64,000 bases of DNA from Hypericum androsaemum (GCA_963995505.1 OZ023197.1:5178121-5242120); one strand, 5' to 3'; counted from the stretch's first letter, positions 32,650-45,500 are shown. Numbers and translations are program-made. The notes: generated by a model from the sequence alone, not told the origin.

Positions 32650-33169
32650 ACTACTCTAATATGAATTGTGAAGTTCACTCCTATTAAGTTACCCATTGAT
32701 TCTTTCATCAATTCTAGTGCCTTCTGGCAATCTCAACTCGAATTATAACCTAAGTGACTAGTTTAATTAAGCATTAAGATCATCAATTAGTAATTAATAC
32801 AAAGATTATTCAAATAATACGCATGCACAGATAATTGACCATATATTAAGGTATCCCACTAACAAAAAAACTATCGCTAAATATAGTAATTGAGTGCAAG
32901 ATAACAATGAAAAGCATGGTGTCTAATATCATATAAGAAAAGAGAAGAGAGACTTAGTTGGAATAAGCTATTTCAATCTCCTCCTCCACTTAGACAACCA
33001 TGTGCGCTTTCTTAATATCAAAAGTAATTTCTCTTTCAAATCATTTGTGTCCAAATTCTTATGGTAAAGACTTCATATAGCCAACTAGTAAGAGAGTAAA
33101 TAGGAAAACTTAGAAGAGGTAGATCCTAAATAAAAGTCCTAAAGGCCAAAACCAGAGGCTAAAAAAGCA
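32650..33169. repeat. TG...CA element (probable solo LTR), partial copy 4
   Basis: aagttcactcctattaagttac, ttctttcatcaattctagtgcctt and aattaagcattaagatcatcaatt match the body of copies 1-3 in order. The left end is missing. The right end is cut by the LTR element starting at 33170. Confidence 0.75.
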
Positions 33170-34405
33170 TGTTGAAGTGCAAAAATAACATACTGGGAGC
33201 TCGGGGTTGACTAAGATAATCGTCGGGGTACCCAAGTTTGGACATCTACTTCCTTGGTTGGGTGCCTTCAGTCTCACCTCAAGCTTAAGTTACCCTAAGG
33301 TCATAGGTGCCCTCAACTTCATGTAAGCTTGGGTTCTCCTTAACCTTGATACCCTCAGCCTCAAGTTAGGTGGAACTCTCTCATGTCAAGTTAGACACTT
33401 GTTAGAGGTGGAAGGTCTTTCTCAAGTCAGGGTCACTCACTTGGAGAGGTCAGACACTCATTAACTTGTAAGAGCTGCCTCATAGCACCTATCGTTAGTA
33501 AATGGGCCTTTGTGCTCGAGCACCGAATGACGTGATTCTTTTTTCTATTGAAAGACGAGAGGTAGATCTCCATTTCATGTTTCTAGGTCATTACCTAATA
33601 TGGCCTGGACGAGGGTTAAAACAAGACTTAAAATCTCAGTTCTGGTTTCATTAGTGAGGACCAACAGACTTTAGCAAAATAATTGTATTTTATGACTTGA
33701 ACCTAGGATTGAGGTGATTCAAGTTGCTCTAAAAACTAAGACATAGATCTACAACTTTGTAGTTTATGACATCTTATAATTTGGAGCCTGAGGAGCTATA
33801 AAGCTCATTTGAACTCAGCATTAAGGATCAAAAAACCTAACCGACGCGAAGGATGAAGACACAAAGAGACCGGACTCAGAACAGACTCTTTAAGAGGTTG
33901 AGGAAGATCGTAGGGACTTGACTCCTAGGTTGTAGTCAGACGAGGACTCTGGGAAGCAAGGTGAATGTGAACTCAAAGGGACCGGATCAACTCAGATAGG
34001 AGTTATGAATGGACACGGGTTCAAGAAGGCAAGATAAATATTAAAGAGGGATAGACTTCATAAAGCCAAAGAAGTCCAGGTTGGATGATGATAGACATTA
34101 GATAGAAATAGACTTTGATGTCATTGTATCCGACTAGAACACGGCTTATGGTAGGAAGCTATGTAGGTTTTCATATTTTTATATATGCAAGGCATATGGC
34201 ATAGGCATAGATATCCAAGATCACACACAAAAAACCCCCCAAGCTTTAGCCTTAACTTTATTTTTCGTTCCTATTTTTGTCGCATTCTTTCAATACAGAG
34301 TAGTTCCTACCTATCTTTTTTCTCCCCCGCGTTATACCGATCTTGGGACAACCATTCTGGGCTGTTTCAAAGTTTGATCAACATTCTTCCAGGTTTTTCA
34401 CGCAA
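33170..34405 (+). repeat. 5' LTR of the 33170 element
   Basis: About 1.24 kb. TATA-like tttttatatatgc near 34178. It contains a unit (33700-33800, gattcaagttgctct... ctacaactttgtagtttatgac) related to the 164-bp satellite. It lacks about 500 bp that the 3' LTR has. Confidence 0.85.
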
Positions 34406-34409
34406 TATT

Positions 34410-37293
34410 ATTTTTGGCATGCTTCGTGGGACCTAACAGGGCATATGAGAAGGCGGTCTAACCTTTGTCCAGCTAAGGTTTCCCAGAACTTACTACTTCA
34501 ATTCCTTTCAAGGAGCCGACACCTTCCCCTTTGCTGTACCTTGGCTCTCTATAAAGACCCGATTAATATAAGCATTGCCCAATGGAGACATATGCCTCCT
34601 TCATCACTTAAAACCGCTATGAGGTGTCTTATAAGCGCAATGAGGAGTCTTCATCTATTGCGGCTCCCTTCAAGGAGACGGGTGAGACTATCATCATCTC
34701 GATGGAGACATATTCCACATTTCTTGCTCGGAGGTGCTATGAGGAGTCCTATAGGTGCAAGTGCTATGAGGAGTTATGTAGGCACTCTGAGGAGTACCAG
34801 AGGTGCTCTGATGAGACCCATATGTGTTAAATAAGTCAGTTAGGCATACTAGGGAAGACTTTAAGGCGGTCATCGATCAAGTCCATGAGGTTCTGAACCA
34901 CATGGATGAGGTACCTCAACAAACATCTCAAGGAAGTACTAAATATCTTACCGGTTACTTGACTAAAATCGTAACCCCAGCAATACAAAGTGAGTCATCA
35001 AGGATGATCGATCCTGAGACCAAGAAGCCATGTCTTAGTAATGGAATGGTGCACAAAGAGATACCACCTTACACGGAGCCTACGCTGGAGCAATTAAGGG
35101 TACTGTCTTTACCTTACCATGACACCGAGTCCCCAGAATTTACAAGCCTACTTAGCCGACCGATGTCGGTTAGGATCTCTAATTACCCAGAGTTGGAAGA
35201 GTCTCCTACGAGATAAAGGACCCAGATTCTGACCATAATGCCTCGGTTCCTAAGGTTGAGGAAAGGGGAGCTAGATCCAAGTGTTCCTACTCTGGCCCCA
35301 ACCCCTGAGTTCGTAATGCTGAGGCAAAGGAAGCATGGTGAGAATGATATTAATCTGAGGACGGAGGGCCAATACCAAATCACTGTTGTTAAGAGCTCAA
35401 CATCACACCGAGTCTCGAGGGGGGGGGGTAGCCATCAATAGGTCCCCACTTTAGTTCTTCTGTTGCCATGGTGGACCTATAACAAAGTCAAAAGAAGGAA
35501 GACCTTAAGTAAGGGAAAGTTGACCTTAAGATCCCAGGGGGCAAGACTCGGGGGGCATGAAAGGCTGCCTGATAAAGGCCTCATAAGGATGCAGAAGTTA
35601 TTTTTTTCGAGGGGAGTTGATGATACCTGGGGGTTCCATCATCCTTGGATCAAGGTAGACCTTCAAAATGAACCTAATCCATGCCGAAACACCTTCAACT
35701 AGCTTAGCGATAAAAGGATCACCCCTGAGTCACCAACACAAGGCATCCTGACTAAGACTCAGAGACATTGACTTGAGAGGAAGGTCCAGAAGCAGAGAAA
35801 AATCATCAAAGACCTCGAAAGGTAACTTGCGAAATAAGGGCCAAACTGAAGGAACAAAAGACTCTTTTAGCTCATCCGCAGGTTAAACACCACTCAACCA
35901 TGACTCAAGGCCCGGCCTAGGAGTTTGAAGCCTCTAAGGTAAAAAAGGGAAAAGACCTTAAACACATTAAGGAGGTTCGACCAAAGGCATCCACTAATCG
36001 AAGTGAGAAGTTGACTCCCAAGTGGGTACCTAAGGCAAGAGGAGAGGTCCACCCAAAGAGAGATCGCCCCAAAGAGGACAAGGCCGACCGAAAAGGAAAA
36101 ATAGCCTCAGTCAACCTTGACATTGGATACGTAAAGTTTAGGAACTTCCTAAACAATGTGGCGATTAACCTAGCACCAGCTATATTTGGGTCAAAATCCA
36201 ATCGGTCGAGCAACCAAAAGTGAGACATGATAGAGGGTGACCCTATTGACGTTGAGGTAGGAGAGAGGCCTTCACTGGTACCCTTGGTGGACAACTTCAA
36301 TGATAGTATCACTATCGCTAAGCCTATTTGGACGCGTGAACACTTCAAGTCCTTGTATGTCACAGCTAATGACCTTGAAAAATTGGTGTGTAGGATACTC
36401 GTAGACAACAGGGCGGTTGTAAAAATTCTACCCTAGTCACTCCTTAGGAAGCTAAACAAGTAGGAGGAGTGACTCAACCTAACAGGGATGGTCATGACCA
36501 ACTTTGCCAGTATGGGTACTCGTCCCTTTGAAGTACTCATGGCTGACGTTGGTGTGAGCTCTGATATTCGAGAGGTCGTGTTCTTTGTCAGAAGTGCAAA
36601 GACCTCTTACAACTCTCTATTGGGGAGGAATTGGATTCACTCTAGTTAAGTGACCTCATTCTTCCTCCACCAGTTCTTCATTCGGTGGACTTCAGATGGA
36701 AGGATAGAGATTGTGACACTAATTCCAATCCCTTTCTATCAGCTACTAACTGTGTAGAGGCGGCCTTCTACAATGATTTCATAGTGCCAACAAGGATGGC
36801 TTGGAGCAGCGTAGATGACTGGTTTTTTCGGTGTGTGAGCTCAGTCAAGCGGGATATTTTTTCGACCCATTGACCGGTCAGTGCCATACGCAGGAGGTAG
36901 GTGCATCACCTTACTTATGAGGAGTAAGGCCATAGGAGAGGTAACAAAGAAATTGGAGGTCTACACCTTGTCACCGTATAAGTTGGTCGGTTATGTCTTT
37001 GAGGACGATGGCCAAGACCCCTTAGAGATGCTTAAGTTAAGTGACCTTCATCTTGCCCCAACCAAGATAGATGACGCCAAAGCTGAAGCGAACAACCCTA
37101 TGAAGGAGGTATTGCTATGCTCAAACTAGGTCCCTATTGAATAGTGACCTTTAGTTAGGCCAGAATATCGGCCTCACCCAATACCTATAAGAAGAATAAT
37201 GTTGTAGGTAGTCGACCCTCGCCCAACCTTACACCATGGGTACATGCCTTTAATTCGCCTTGATCATTCGAATCAAAGGCATATAGGAGGTAT
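34410..37293 (+). pseudogene. Internal region with degenerate gag/protease coding
   Basis: Short frames at 34824-35216, 35238-35441, 36011-36223, 36227-36436 and 36881-37129 read in sequence. At 36385-36435 the retropepsin-type text V-C-R-I-L-V-D-N-R-A-V-V-K-I-L-P has Arg where the active-site Gly is expected. It is followed downstream (36480-36650) by V-M-T-N-F-A-S and L-L-G-R-N-W-I-H, the protease end seen in plant gypsy elements. The last frame ends with the acidic linker that normally precedes RT. I do not see a clear gag domain. Multiple stops and shifts make it non-coding. Confidence 0.75.
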
Positions 37294-39028
37294 TGTTGAA
37301 GTGCAAAAATAATATGCTTAGAGCTCGGGGTCGACTAAGGTAATCATTGGGGTACCCGGGTTTGGACATCAACTTGCTATGGTTGGGTGCCTTCAGTCTC
37401 ACCTCAAGCTTAAGTTACCCTCAGGTCATAGGTGCCCTTAGCCTTGATACCCACATCCTTGAATCCAACTTGATACCCTCAACCTCAAGTTAGGTAGAAC
37501 TCCCTCAGGTCAGGTCAGACATTTGTTAGGGTTGGAAGGCCTTTCTCAAGTCGGGTCACTAACTTGGAGAGGTCGGACGCTCATTTACTTGTAGGAACTA
37601 CCTCATAGCACCCATCGTTAGTAAATTGACTATAGCTTTATGCTCGAGCATCAAAATGATGTGATATCTTGTTCTATTAAAAGATGAGAGGCAGATCTCC
37701 ATTTTATGTTTTAAGTCATTACCTAATCCTTCCTAAAAGAGGGTCAAAACAAGGCTTCAAGTCTCGGTTCTAGTTTTATCAGTGAGGACCATCAGACTTT
37801 AGAAAAATGATGGTATTTTATGACTCGAACTTTAGATTAAGGTGATTAAAATTGCTCTCGAAAGCTATGACATAGATCTACAACTTCGTAGTTTATAACT
37901 TCTTCTAATTTGGAGTTTAAGGAGGTCTAAAATCTTGTTTGAAGTCTAGATTGCTCATTTGGCGAGGATGAGCGATCCCTCGACTTGACAGGGATGTAGG
38001 ATGACCGATCCTTCGAATTGGCATGGAGATAGAATGGGTGAACCTCGACTTAGCATGGGGGTGGGATTGTCAATCCTATAATTGGACGTGGAGAAGGGAT
38101 CATCGGTCCTATTGGTCCCCTGTAAGTGAGGATAAGCGATCCATGAAGTCCCCTTTGAGGGAGGATCATCGATCTAGTTGAGTACAGAACTGGAGTTATT
38201 ATTTTTTCAGCTTGATGCAAGGAAGGATTGTCGATCTAATTTGAAGTATTGATCCAGGAAGGATAGGTGATCCAAATGATAGTTAGTGATCCAACTGAGG
38301 ATCATTGATCCGGTCAGGCTGCTTGAGTTGAGTGGGCAATCCACTCAGAATCATCGCAAGTAAAGATTGTTGATCTTCTGTTTGGGATGGTCCAAGTTGA
38401 GGTTCTTGCAGTTGGTATCGTCTGAATGCTGAACTCGGTGTTAAGGATCAAGAAACCTAACCGAAGCGAAGGACGAAGACATAAAGAGATCGAACTCAGA
38501 ACAGACTCTTTAAGAGGTTGAGGAAACTCAAGGAGATCGTAGGGACTTAGACTCTTAGAGTTGTAGTCGGACGAGGACTCCGGGAAGCAAAGTGAAGGTG
38601 GACTCAAAGGGACTAGATCAACTCTGACTCTAGGAGTTATGAATGGACACGGGTTCAAGAAGGCAAGATAAACATTAAAAAGGGATAGACTTCATGAAGC
38701 TGAAGAAGTCTGGGTTGGATGACGATAGAGATAGACTTGGAAGCCATTGTATGTGACTAGAACATGGGTTAGGGTAGGTAGCCACGTAGATTTTCATTTT
38801 TCTATATAAGCAAGGCATGAGGCATAGGCATAAAAATCCAAGATCACACACAAAAAACCCCCAAGCTTTAGCTTTATCTTTGTTTTCGTTCCTATTTTGG
38901 TTTCATTCTTTCAATAAAGAGCAGTTTGTACCCATCTTTTTCCTCCCTCGCATTAGAACAACCTTGAGACGACCATTCTGGGCCGTTTGGAAGTTCAATC
39001 GGCGTTCTTCCAAGTTTTTCCCATAACA
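37294..39028 (+). repeat. 3' LTR of the 33170 element
   Basis: About 1.74 kb. It matches the 5' LTR on both sides of an extra block at 37935-38430 made of degenerate repeats of aggat-c-atcgatcc type (gatgagcgatccc, gatgaccgatcc, ggatcatcgatc). Confidence 0.85.
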
Positions 39029-40440
39029 AAGGGAGAGAAATATAATGAAATATCTTAGGAACAAAATAGAAGGCCAAGAGAACATGATAAAGCAAACTCT
39101 ACAGGGCAAAACAGGAGGCCAAAATACGCCAAATAATCTCATGGAAGACTTGACACACGTCAAGAGACTGGCATACACCAGAAATTTTGCTACGGTCTCC
39201 CTCGCGCTCTTAACTGGCAGGCGCTAATCACCAGCCTGCCGTGCCTTTGTAATTTTTGTTTTTGATCACCTTCAGCTTCAAATTCTCATTTGTGGTAATC
39301 TGATGCACGAGCATAAACTCATGGCTCTTGCAATATGGCGCATCATTAGTTTTTTCCTCCCAATGATGACCAATGTCTCATTTCTTCCTTTAACCGCATG
39401 ATATATACTAACTTTGACACTTTAATCCCTTGGAACCATCTCTTAAATGCTTATAATGAGTTCCACATCCTATACAATCACACGAAACATAATGAAAATT
39501 CACTCCTTACCAAAAGACCAAATATCAATACAAAAATTAACGGAACGGACTGGGCGGCCTCCTCGACTTCATCCTCGACTTCGAACTCGTGAATAAATTG
39601 AGGACTCCCAACAAACCTAGGCTTTTAGATTTGGTGGAGGTTGAATTAGAATTATGTTTCTTGATGTTATGTTCTTAGTTGTTTAATTTGATGTTCTTAA
39701 TGATATATTCTTGGATGTTTAATTTAGTACTTTTTGATTTTTAATTGGGGTATTCTTGAGTATATTTATGGTGTTCTTGATGTTCTAAAGTTGACGAAGA
39801 TTTTTTTTTGACTAGGAATTTGGTCCTTACAATAAAATTTTGTCGAAGTTATTTTTCGGTACCGAAGCCAGGGACCTGAGAATTCTATTTTACGAAATTT
39901 GGTGGACGAAAATAGGTGTTTTCAAAATAGAAGGATCCTACTAGTAATTTCATCAAACTCTAAGGACCTGATGGCAATTTTCCCAAAAATAAATATAAAG
40001 ACGAATAAATACGAACGTAAGCAAGGCAAGACAAATCGATGAGAATTTTACACACTATAGTCAATAATCTCTATATATGAGTATAGATCTAATATATACA
40101 ATAACAACTAAGAGGAAATAAAAAAATTAGAGAAATTCTTATCCAAATTTGAATCTAAATTAGTCACTTATATATCTGAGGATTATTATCAAAGTAATAA
40201 AAAAGAAAAAAACTCCATAAAGAGTTAAATCTGTCAATTTTTCCCTTCTTTTCTATTTTTTAAAGTATAAAAAAGCATAGCTGTAGTAATAACCTTTAAA
40301 AAAAATAATTCATTAAAAAGTAGTAGTTATAGTAGAAAATTAATCTTACTATAATAATGTAAACACCCTTTTTTGGTGTGTCATATGGAATTGTCTAAAC
40401 TACCCCTTCAATTAAAATAGTATTCGTTCAATAGAGGGTT
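39029..40440. other. Spacer, no gene seen
   Basis: The segment 39035-39230 has gccaaaa and ggcaggcgctaatcaccagcctgcc text that could be the far side of TG...CA copy 4, but the match is weak. The rest is AT-rich with no supported frame. Confidence 0.5.
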
Positions 40441-40486
40441 CCCACTCAGCTTCAAGTCAATCACCAAGCAGATTTCTGTGGGGAGC

Positions 40487-40804
40487 TCACCGTCCTCCTC
40501 TAACCATCGAGCGGAAGCTTATCCCCGGTCCCGGAGCCTCAGCCGCTTCTCCTGTCGCGACTACACCGAGGAGGAGGAGGATAGCGAGACGCCGGCGCCG
40601 CCAACGAGAGGGAGGTTCGTGAACACCATGAGGGGGACGGGGTTCGCGGAGGCCACACTCGACGATTCTCTCCATCACCTTCCTCGGCTCCACCGGCAGC
40701 GACCGTGGCTTGTCAGAATCGAGGGGCGACGGCAGTAGTGGGGCGAGCGCGTCGCAGAGAAGGGGGAGGTCGGTTTTGAGGCATGAGGCAAACTGGAAGG
40801 GCAC
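40487..40804 (-). pseudogene. GC-rich gene fragment, unidentified
   Basis: A GC-rich island in AT-rich DNA. The minus frame has F-Q-F-A-S-C-L-K-T-D-L-P-L-L-C-D-A-L and E-P-R-K-V-M-E-R-I-V-E, which reads like a real exon. It is stopped just upstream (near 40826) and appears to slip frame downstream. I do not recognise the family. The plus frame 40478-40738 is probably its shadow. Likely a captured or dead exon. Confidence 0.35.
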
Positions 40805-41784
40805 AGATGGGAACAGTTGCTAGAACACGAGGGCAGATTCGGAAACCAGGAATTCTCGGCGTAGACGAACAGTTTCGGTGGTCCCGTGAAACACTTTAAC
40901 TCCAAGCTATCACGTTTTTGTTCAATACTTATACAGTAATGAGATGGGCTAAGAAAGAAGAAGAAAAGAGAGGAGAAGGAAGGTCGCTGCTTCACGTGAC
41001 TTTCTGATTTTTTATTTATTTTTTTGATAGCCTTTTTTGGCCCATTTTGCTTTTTAAAAGTTTGGATTCTTTAAAAGTTTAGATTCAAAAGTGATTTGTT
41101 ACTAACATCTCAATTGATTAATGTGAGAGCACAATTAATCTCGTGGTGCGGGTATATTAATTATGGTAAACTAAAATTATCTGATTTGTTAAATTAATAC
41201 AGCGATTTGTTAAATTAAAAAATTTTAGATGATGATTGAATTGTAACTTATGATCAAATTAATAAAAATTTTATGTTAAGATTATTTTTTAATTTTGTAT
41301 TTTTGGTGGGATCTTTACGATTCATGTTATGATCCTACAGTCTATATTTTTTTATACCCAAACGATTTTTAGTGGGATCACAATTTTGACAATCTTGAGC
41401 TGGACAAAATCAAGTGTAAATGCTATCTCCCATGCGGGCTTCTGGAGGTGCGACATTTGAGAGGGAAGTGACTGACGTGTTTTTCCAATCCGACACACGG
41501 GATTTCACCAAATATGATAGCCAATACGAGAGAGATGAGACAGCTAACAAGTCGACAATTGAAGATTTTGAAACTAAGGTCTGCATTGGATTTAAAGTTG
41601 TACAAAGTGACTTTATTTGGGTCGGAAATAGAAAATCAACCAAGACAAGTCCAAATCATAACACTTTTGGGAATGACCAATTTTGATTTTTCTCAGAGCT
41701 ACAATGTCACCGAAACAAGATTTGATTTGTTTTATGAGGTCGTTGATTAAAATTTTGGAAGGGGTCAATGTGATAAAGTTGAAA

Positions 41785-41967
41785 CGTTTACAAAAAATGT
41801 CGTATACAAAAAAATTCTTATGGCGTCTTAGATAAATAAAAAAATAGTGTAATTAAATATGTAAGAGAGCATCTTATTCATTCATGTGCAGTTTAAAAAA
41901 AATAAAAAGATGTCTTTTACGAATTTGAAATAGAACAGCACTCACATCGCGCGTGCATCTTTACTAG
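41785..41967 (+). mobile_element. Helitron 3' end, copy 2
   Basis: aaaaaatgtcgtatacaaa, aagagagcatcttattca and the ttttacgaatttgaaatagaacagc block match 22695-22850 in order. It ends catcgcgcgtgcatctttaCTAG then T, with a weaker GCAC/GTGC hairpin. The interior upstream (41410-41760) holds short open frames of no known family. It ends about 115 bp before the TATA box of the TFIIF-beta gene. Confidence 0.65.
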
Positions 41968-42082
41968 TAATAATAATAATAACACACAATTTTATTATCA
42001 ACCATTACTATGTCCAATTATCGGTATTAAATAATTATTTGAAATTTTTTTTATCGGCTCGAATCCAATCCAGATTAATCGG

Positions 42083-42092
42083 GATATATAAA
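42083..42092 (+). promoter_or_regulatory. Probable TATA box of the TFIIF-beta gene
   Basis: gatatataaa about 70 bp before the start codon, downstream of the Helitron end. Confidence 0.5.
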
Positions 42093-42158
42093 CAAAAGGA
42101 GATCATATTTTCGGGGGAAGAGACAAACAAGATCAAAAACTTTTCCGCTCCCCGTACG

Positions 42159-44648
42159 ATGGCCGAGAGCACCGGCGCCAACACCAAAACTACTCCTCCT
42201 CCGCCGAGCAACGACGGCGCCGTCGGGTACGGTGGTTTCCTGGAGACGGGGAAGTCGGATAGGATAATGTGGTTGATGAAATGCCCGACGATCCTCTCCC
42301 GCGCCCTCCACAACCCTCCTACTCACGACCCCCAACGACCGGTCGCCAAGGTCGTCCTCTCCATCGACCCCCTCCTCCCCAACGACGACCACTCGTTCCC
42401 CGAGGTCCACAGATTCTTTCTAATGCATGCCAAGTGTTTGCTATAATGTGTCATTAATGAAAGGAGGCTTCTTTTCCATTTTTCTTTTTCTTTTTAATAT
42501 AAAAGAAAATCAGGGTTTGATTGTGATGTTCATATTGGTTTTGTTGTTCTTGTTGTGGTAGTGCACGATGGAATTGACTGACCCGGAATCCGGAAAAATA
42601 CCCAAATCCTACACAATGGATATGTCTGAAGACTTTGTTCCCATGTCTGTTTTCTCAGAATCATCCCAAGGTAACTAACTAGCATTTACTGTTGTCACAT
42701 TGACAAGGTCGGGGCGATAACTTCCGGTTTCTGTATTAATTGAGTCGCCATTTTATAGTGGCGATAACTTCCGGTTATGCAGTGGTTTTGGAGGTGTTAT
42801 GCCCAAGTAAATTGAAATCTTATGCAGGCTCTTCCGTGTGTGAAGTTTACGGAGAAGGCAAGGAATGCGGAGTTTTCTTAGAGTAAAAACTGATGCGTGA
42901 TGTTCTTCTTGTAACATACTTCGAATGTTGTTTTACTGCCTGTGTGTTTCGGTGGTCAGCAAAACTCTACGTATTTTGATATTATAAGGTATTTATTCTA
43001 GTAAGCTCAACTAAGTGTGTGAAAATGCTGTGCAGGAAAGTTCTCTGTGGAAGGGAAAATTAAGAATAAGTTTGATATTAGACCTAGCGAGGATAACTTT
43101 GAGAAATATGGCACACTCTGCCGGGAAAGAACAAACAAGTATATGACGAGGACCAGACAAGTGCAGGTTATAATATCTTGGGTATTTCTTTTTTTGTTGT
43201 TTCATTGTCAGCAGTGTCACCAATTAACTTGCCCTGGTTTCCAATTTCAGGTTATTGACAATGCCAGAGGGACCCACATGAGGCCTATGCCGGGAGTGAT
43301 TGTTTCTGGATTTGTTGTACTATGGCTAACTCCTTTACCATTGTGCTTTGCAATGTCTTAAATAATCACATCTAAATTGTTGGTTTTCTTGCTACTCAAG
43401 ATTCTGCATAACTCCTCCTATTCTTTCCATAGGAGAAGAAGAAACCGCCTGCAAAGGCACCAGAGGTAAAAAGGACAAGAAGGGATCGTGGTGAGATGGA
43501 AGAGATCATGTTTAAGCTTTTTGAAAGGCAACCAAATTGGACACTTAAGCAACTGATCCAGGAGACTGACCAGCCTGAAGTATGTTTTCATCCTTCGGGT
43601 TGGAGTAACACTAAGGATGCCTTATTTTTTTATATTTACATTTTACTGCTTCTCATGAAATTTTGTCCCATTTAATGATGTGTGGTGAATCCTCTCGTAC
43701 GTTCATATTATCCCTTCAATTATGTTATTGAACAGCTTATTTCATCTAGGTCTTCTTTCCTTTACAGTAGGTGGCATCACTCCTATTAACTCGTCGTTTT
43801 CTCATAATGCATCAAACTTCTACTTAGCCTTTTGCAGAATCTTTAGGTTAAACTGGAGTCATGGTTCAAGGATTGACCAAGAACAGCATCTTAAGATTAA
43901 ATTCTTGGGATTCACAATTGCGGAAGTAGGCTTTGTGAATCCTGAAATAATTGGCTTATAAGCACATCCTTATTTAGTTTTTTTCTCAATGGTGGCCAAA
44001 AGTTGTTTTGTTTTGCTTGGAAAGGTCATTCTTCTGTCCATACAATTTATAATAAATGAGTTGCACTGCAACAATGACTGTAAACATGTATTCCCAACCT
44101 TTTCGAAACATGCATGATCAGGAAAAGTTGAATAATTTTATACCACTGAACTCGAGTATTCTTTTGATCTAGAAATGTCACTCTGCTTGAAAATTGTTTT
44201 TAGAGCACGTTAATGTGAAGTCATAGTCAACTTGAGCCCCGGTGGTTGTAAATCTTCGTGTTTCTTTTCTGGTCACATTTATTTTGCATGATATCAGTCG
44301 TCTGCTACCGTTCTTAAGTTAATGCACCATTAAGGCAAGTAAATCTTTCAACGGACTTCTTGTTCCACACAACTGTATTTTATCACCAGATCAATTAGCT
44401 TAATATGAAGCAAGCAACCACACTACGGTTGCTGCTGGATTAGCTTTAAATTGCCTCTTGCTGATCTGTCCAGTTGGTTCGTTGCTTTTCTGACTTGTTG
44501 ATCGCCCTTGTCAACTGTGAATTTGCAGCAATTCATGAAGGACTTGCTGAGGGATCTCTGTGTTTACAATAACAAAGGAGCGAACCAAGGATCGTATGAG
44601 CTCAAGCCGGAATATAAGAGATCAGCTGAAGAACCACCACCTGAATAG
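42159..44648 (+). CDS. Transcription initiation factor IIF subunit beta (TFIIF-beta, RAP30)
   Basis: Six exons with GT-AG borders: 42159-42404, 42562-42670, 43036-43166, 43251-43313, 43433-43579, 44529-44648. The phases join exactly to a 271-residue protein, close to the usual plant length of about 260. TFIIF binds RNA polymerase II, helps promoter delivery and start-site choice, and aids elongation. It works in the nucleus as a heterodimer with the alpha subunit. The N-terminal part (W-L-M-K-C-P, V-A-K-V-V-L-S-I-D) is the dimerisation domain. M-D-M-S-E-D-F-V-P-M-S-V-F and L-C-R-E-R-T-N-K follow. V-I-D-N-A-R-G-T-H-M-R-P-M-P is a family hallmark. The C-terminus (about 197-262) is the winged helix with R-T-R-R-D-R-G, Q-P-N-W-T-L-K-Q-L and Y-E-L-K-P-E-Y. 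A proline-rich insert follows the start. It is convergent with the next gene. Confidence 0.95.
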
Positions 44649-45500
44649 TAGCAAGGTCTGACTTCGCTTATTAATAGTCGCCTCAGTGTTCAATGCTATA
44701 GTACAAGCACAGCGGTACATGCGAGGTACGATAGTTTTTTGGATTGATGTTAGGTGGTTTAGTTTGGCTGAACCTAATGAATCTCTTGCTATTATTCTGG
44801 GGCTAGGGGATTCTTGTTTGATTGTGTAAATAAATACTCTCATGTAAACAGCCAAGCTTTTGTTGAAAAATTGAACTAATTTATGTTGGCCAATGTTCCG
44901 AATCGAGTATTGTTTCCATCCATAGTGGTCCATATATGTGTAATTTGATCTCGGTTTGGAGCCATCACAGTGATCCAACTATTATGGCTGTGGTTGGGTT
45001 TAGTCTAAAACCCTGGCTTGGTAGCGTCCTAGAATTTTGAGTCTTTCTGTTGTTACTTCAAGCAACTGGGTTTTGTTTATTACAGAAAAAAGAAGTAATT
45101 CTCTTACCTACTTTGCTTGATTGCAAGTCAGCGTCAAAGAAGATGCTCGATTGCTCTGTGATGATCAAATTTTCAGAATTGCATTTCTAAATCGAGTATA
45201 GTTGAAAGTCCACAACATACATTTTCTCCAGTGTGAACGAGTCCTGCGTAATCCTAGAGCCTAGCACTTTTTTGTATGCTAGAATCAGGCCCCTCACAAC
45301 TTTGCTCAAGATTATTTCTGTAATTCCATCAGAATACAACAAATACAAAGCTGCATCAACGTTACAGAACCTAAATACTTTACCAAAAAGACGGCTTAAA
45401 GCGCCTTATACTGCTCCTATCACTGCAATAAACAACAGTTAAAAAAAGGGCTATTATACAGGTACGGCAATGAAAGATTGCTATAATGAAGAAGGAACAG
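44649..45500. other. Shared 3' region of two convergent genes
   Basis: 852 bp between the two stop codons, so both 3' UTRs and poly(A) sites lie here. There is no separate gene. The open frame 44978-44622 on the minus strand is not supported. Confidence 0.7.

Larger units (their letters stand above)
33170..39028 (+). mobile_element. Ty3/gypsy-like LTR element lacking RT and integrase
   Basis: Two direct repeats start TGTTGAAGTGCAAAAATAA (33170 and 37294) and are collinear to about 34405 and 39028. The internal region (about 2.9 kb) has gag-side and protease-like text and then runs straight into the 3' LTR with no RT, RNase H or integrase. A t-t-g-g-c-a-t-g-c-t-t-c-g-t-g-g-g-a-c primer-site-like stretch follows the 5' LTR. 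It inserted into copy 4 of the TG...CA element. The target duplication is unclear (aagca versus aaggg). Confidence 0.85.

Noticed and set aside
34343..34834. 163-codon frame at the start of the 33170 element as a gag gene
   Set aside because: It overlaps the LTR end and primer site and shows no gag motif. It was kept only as part of the degenerate internal region.
41410..41750. Open frames upstream of Helitron copy 2 as a captured gene
   Set aside because: Three overlapping frames on both strands with no family motif. Composition alone is not enough.
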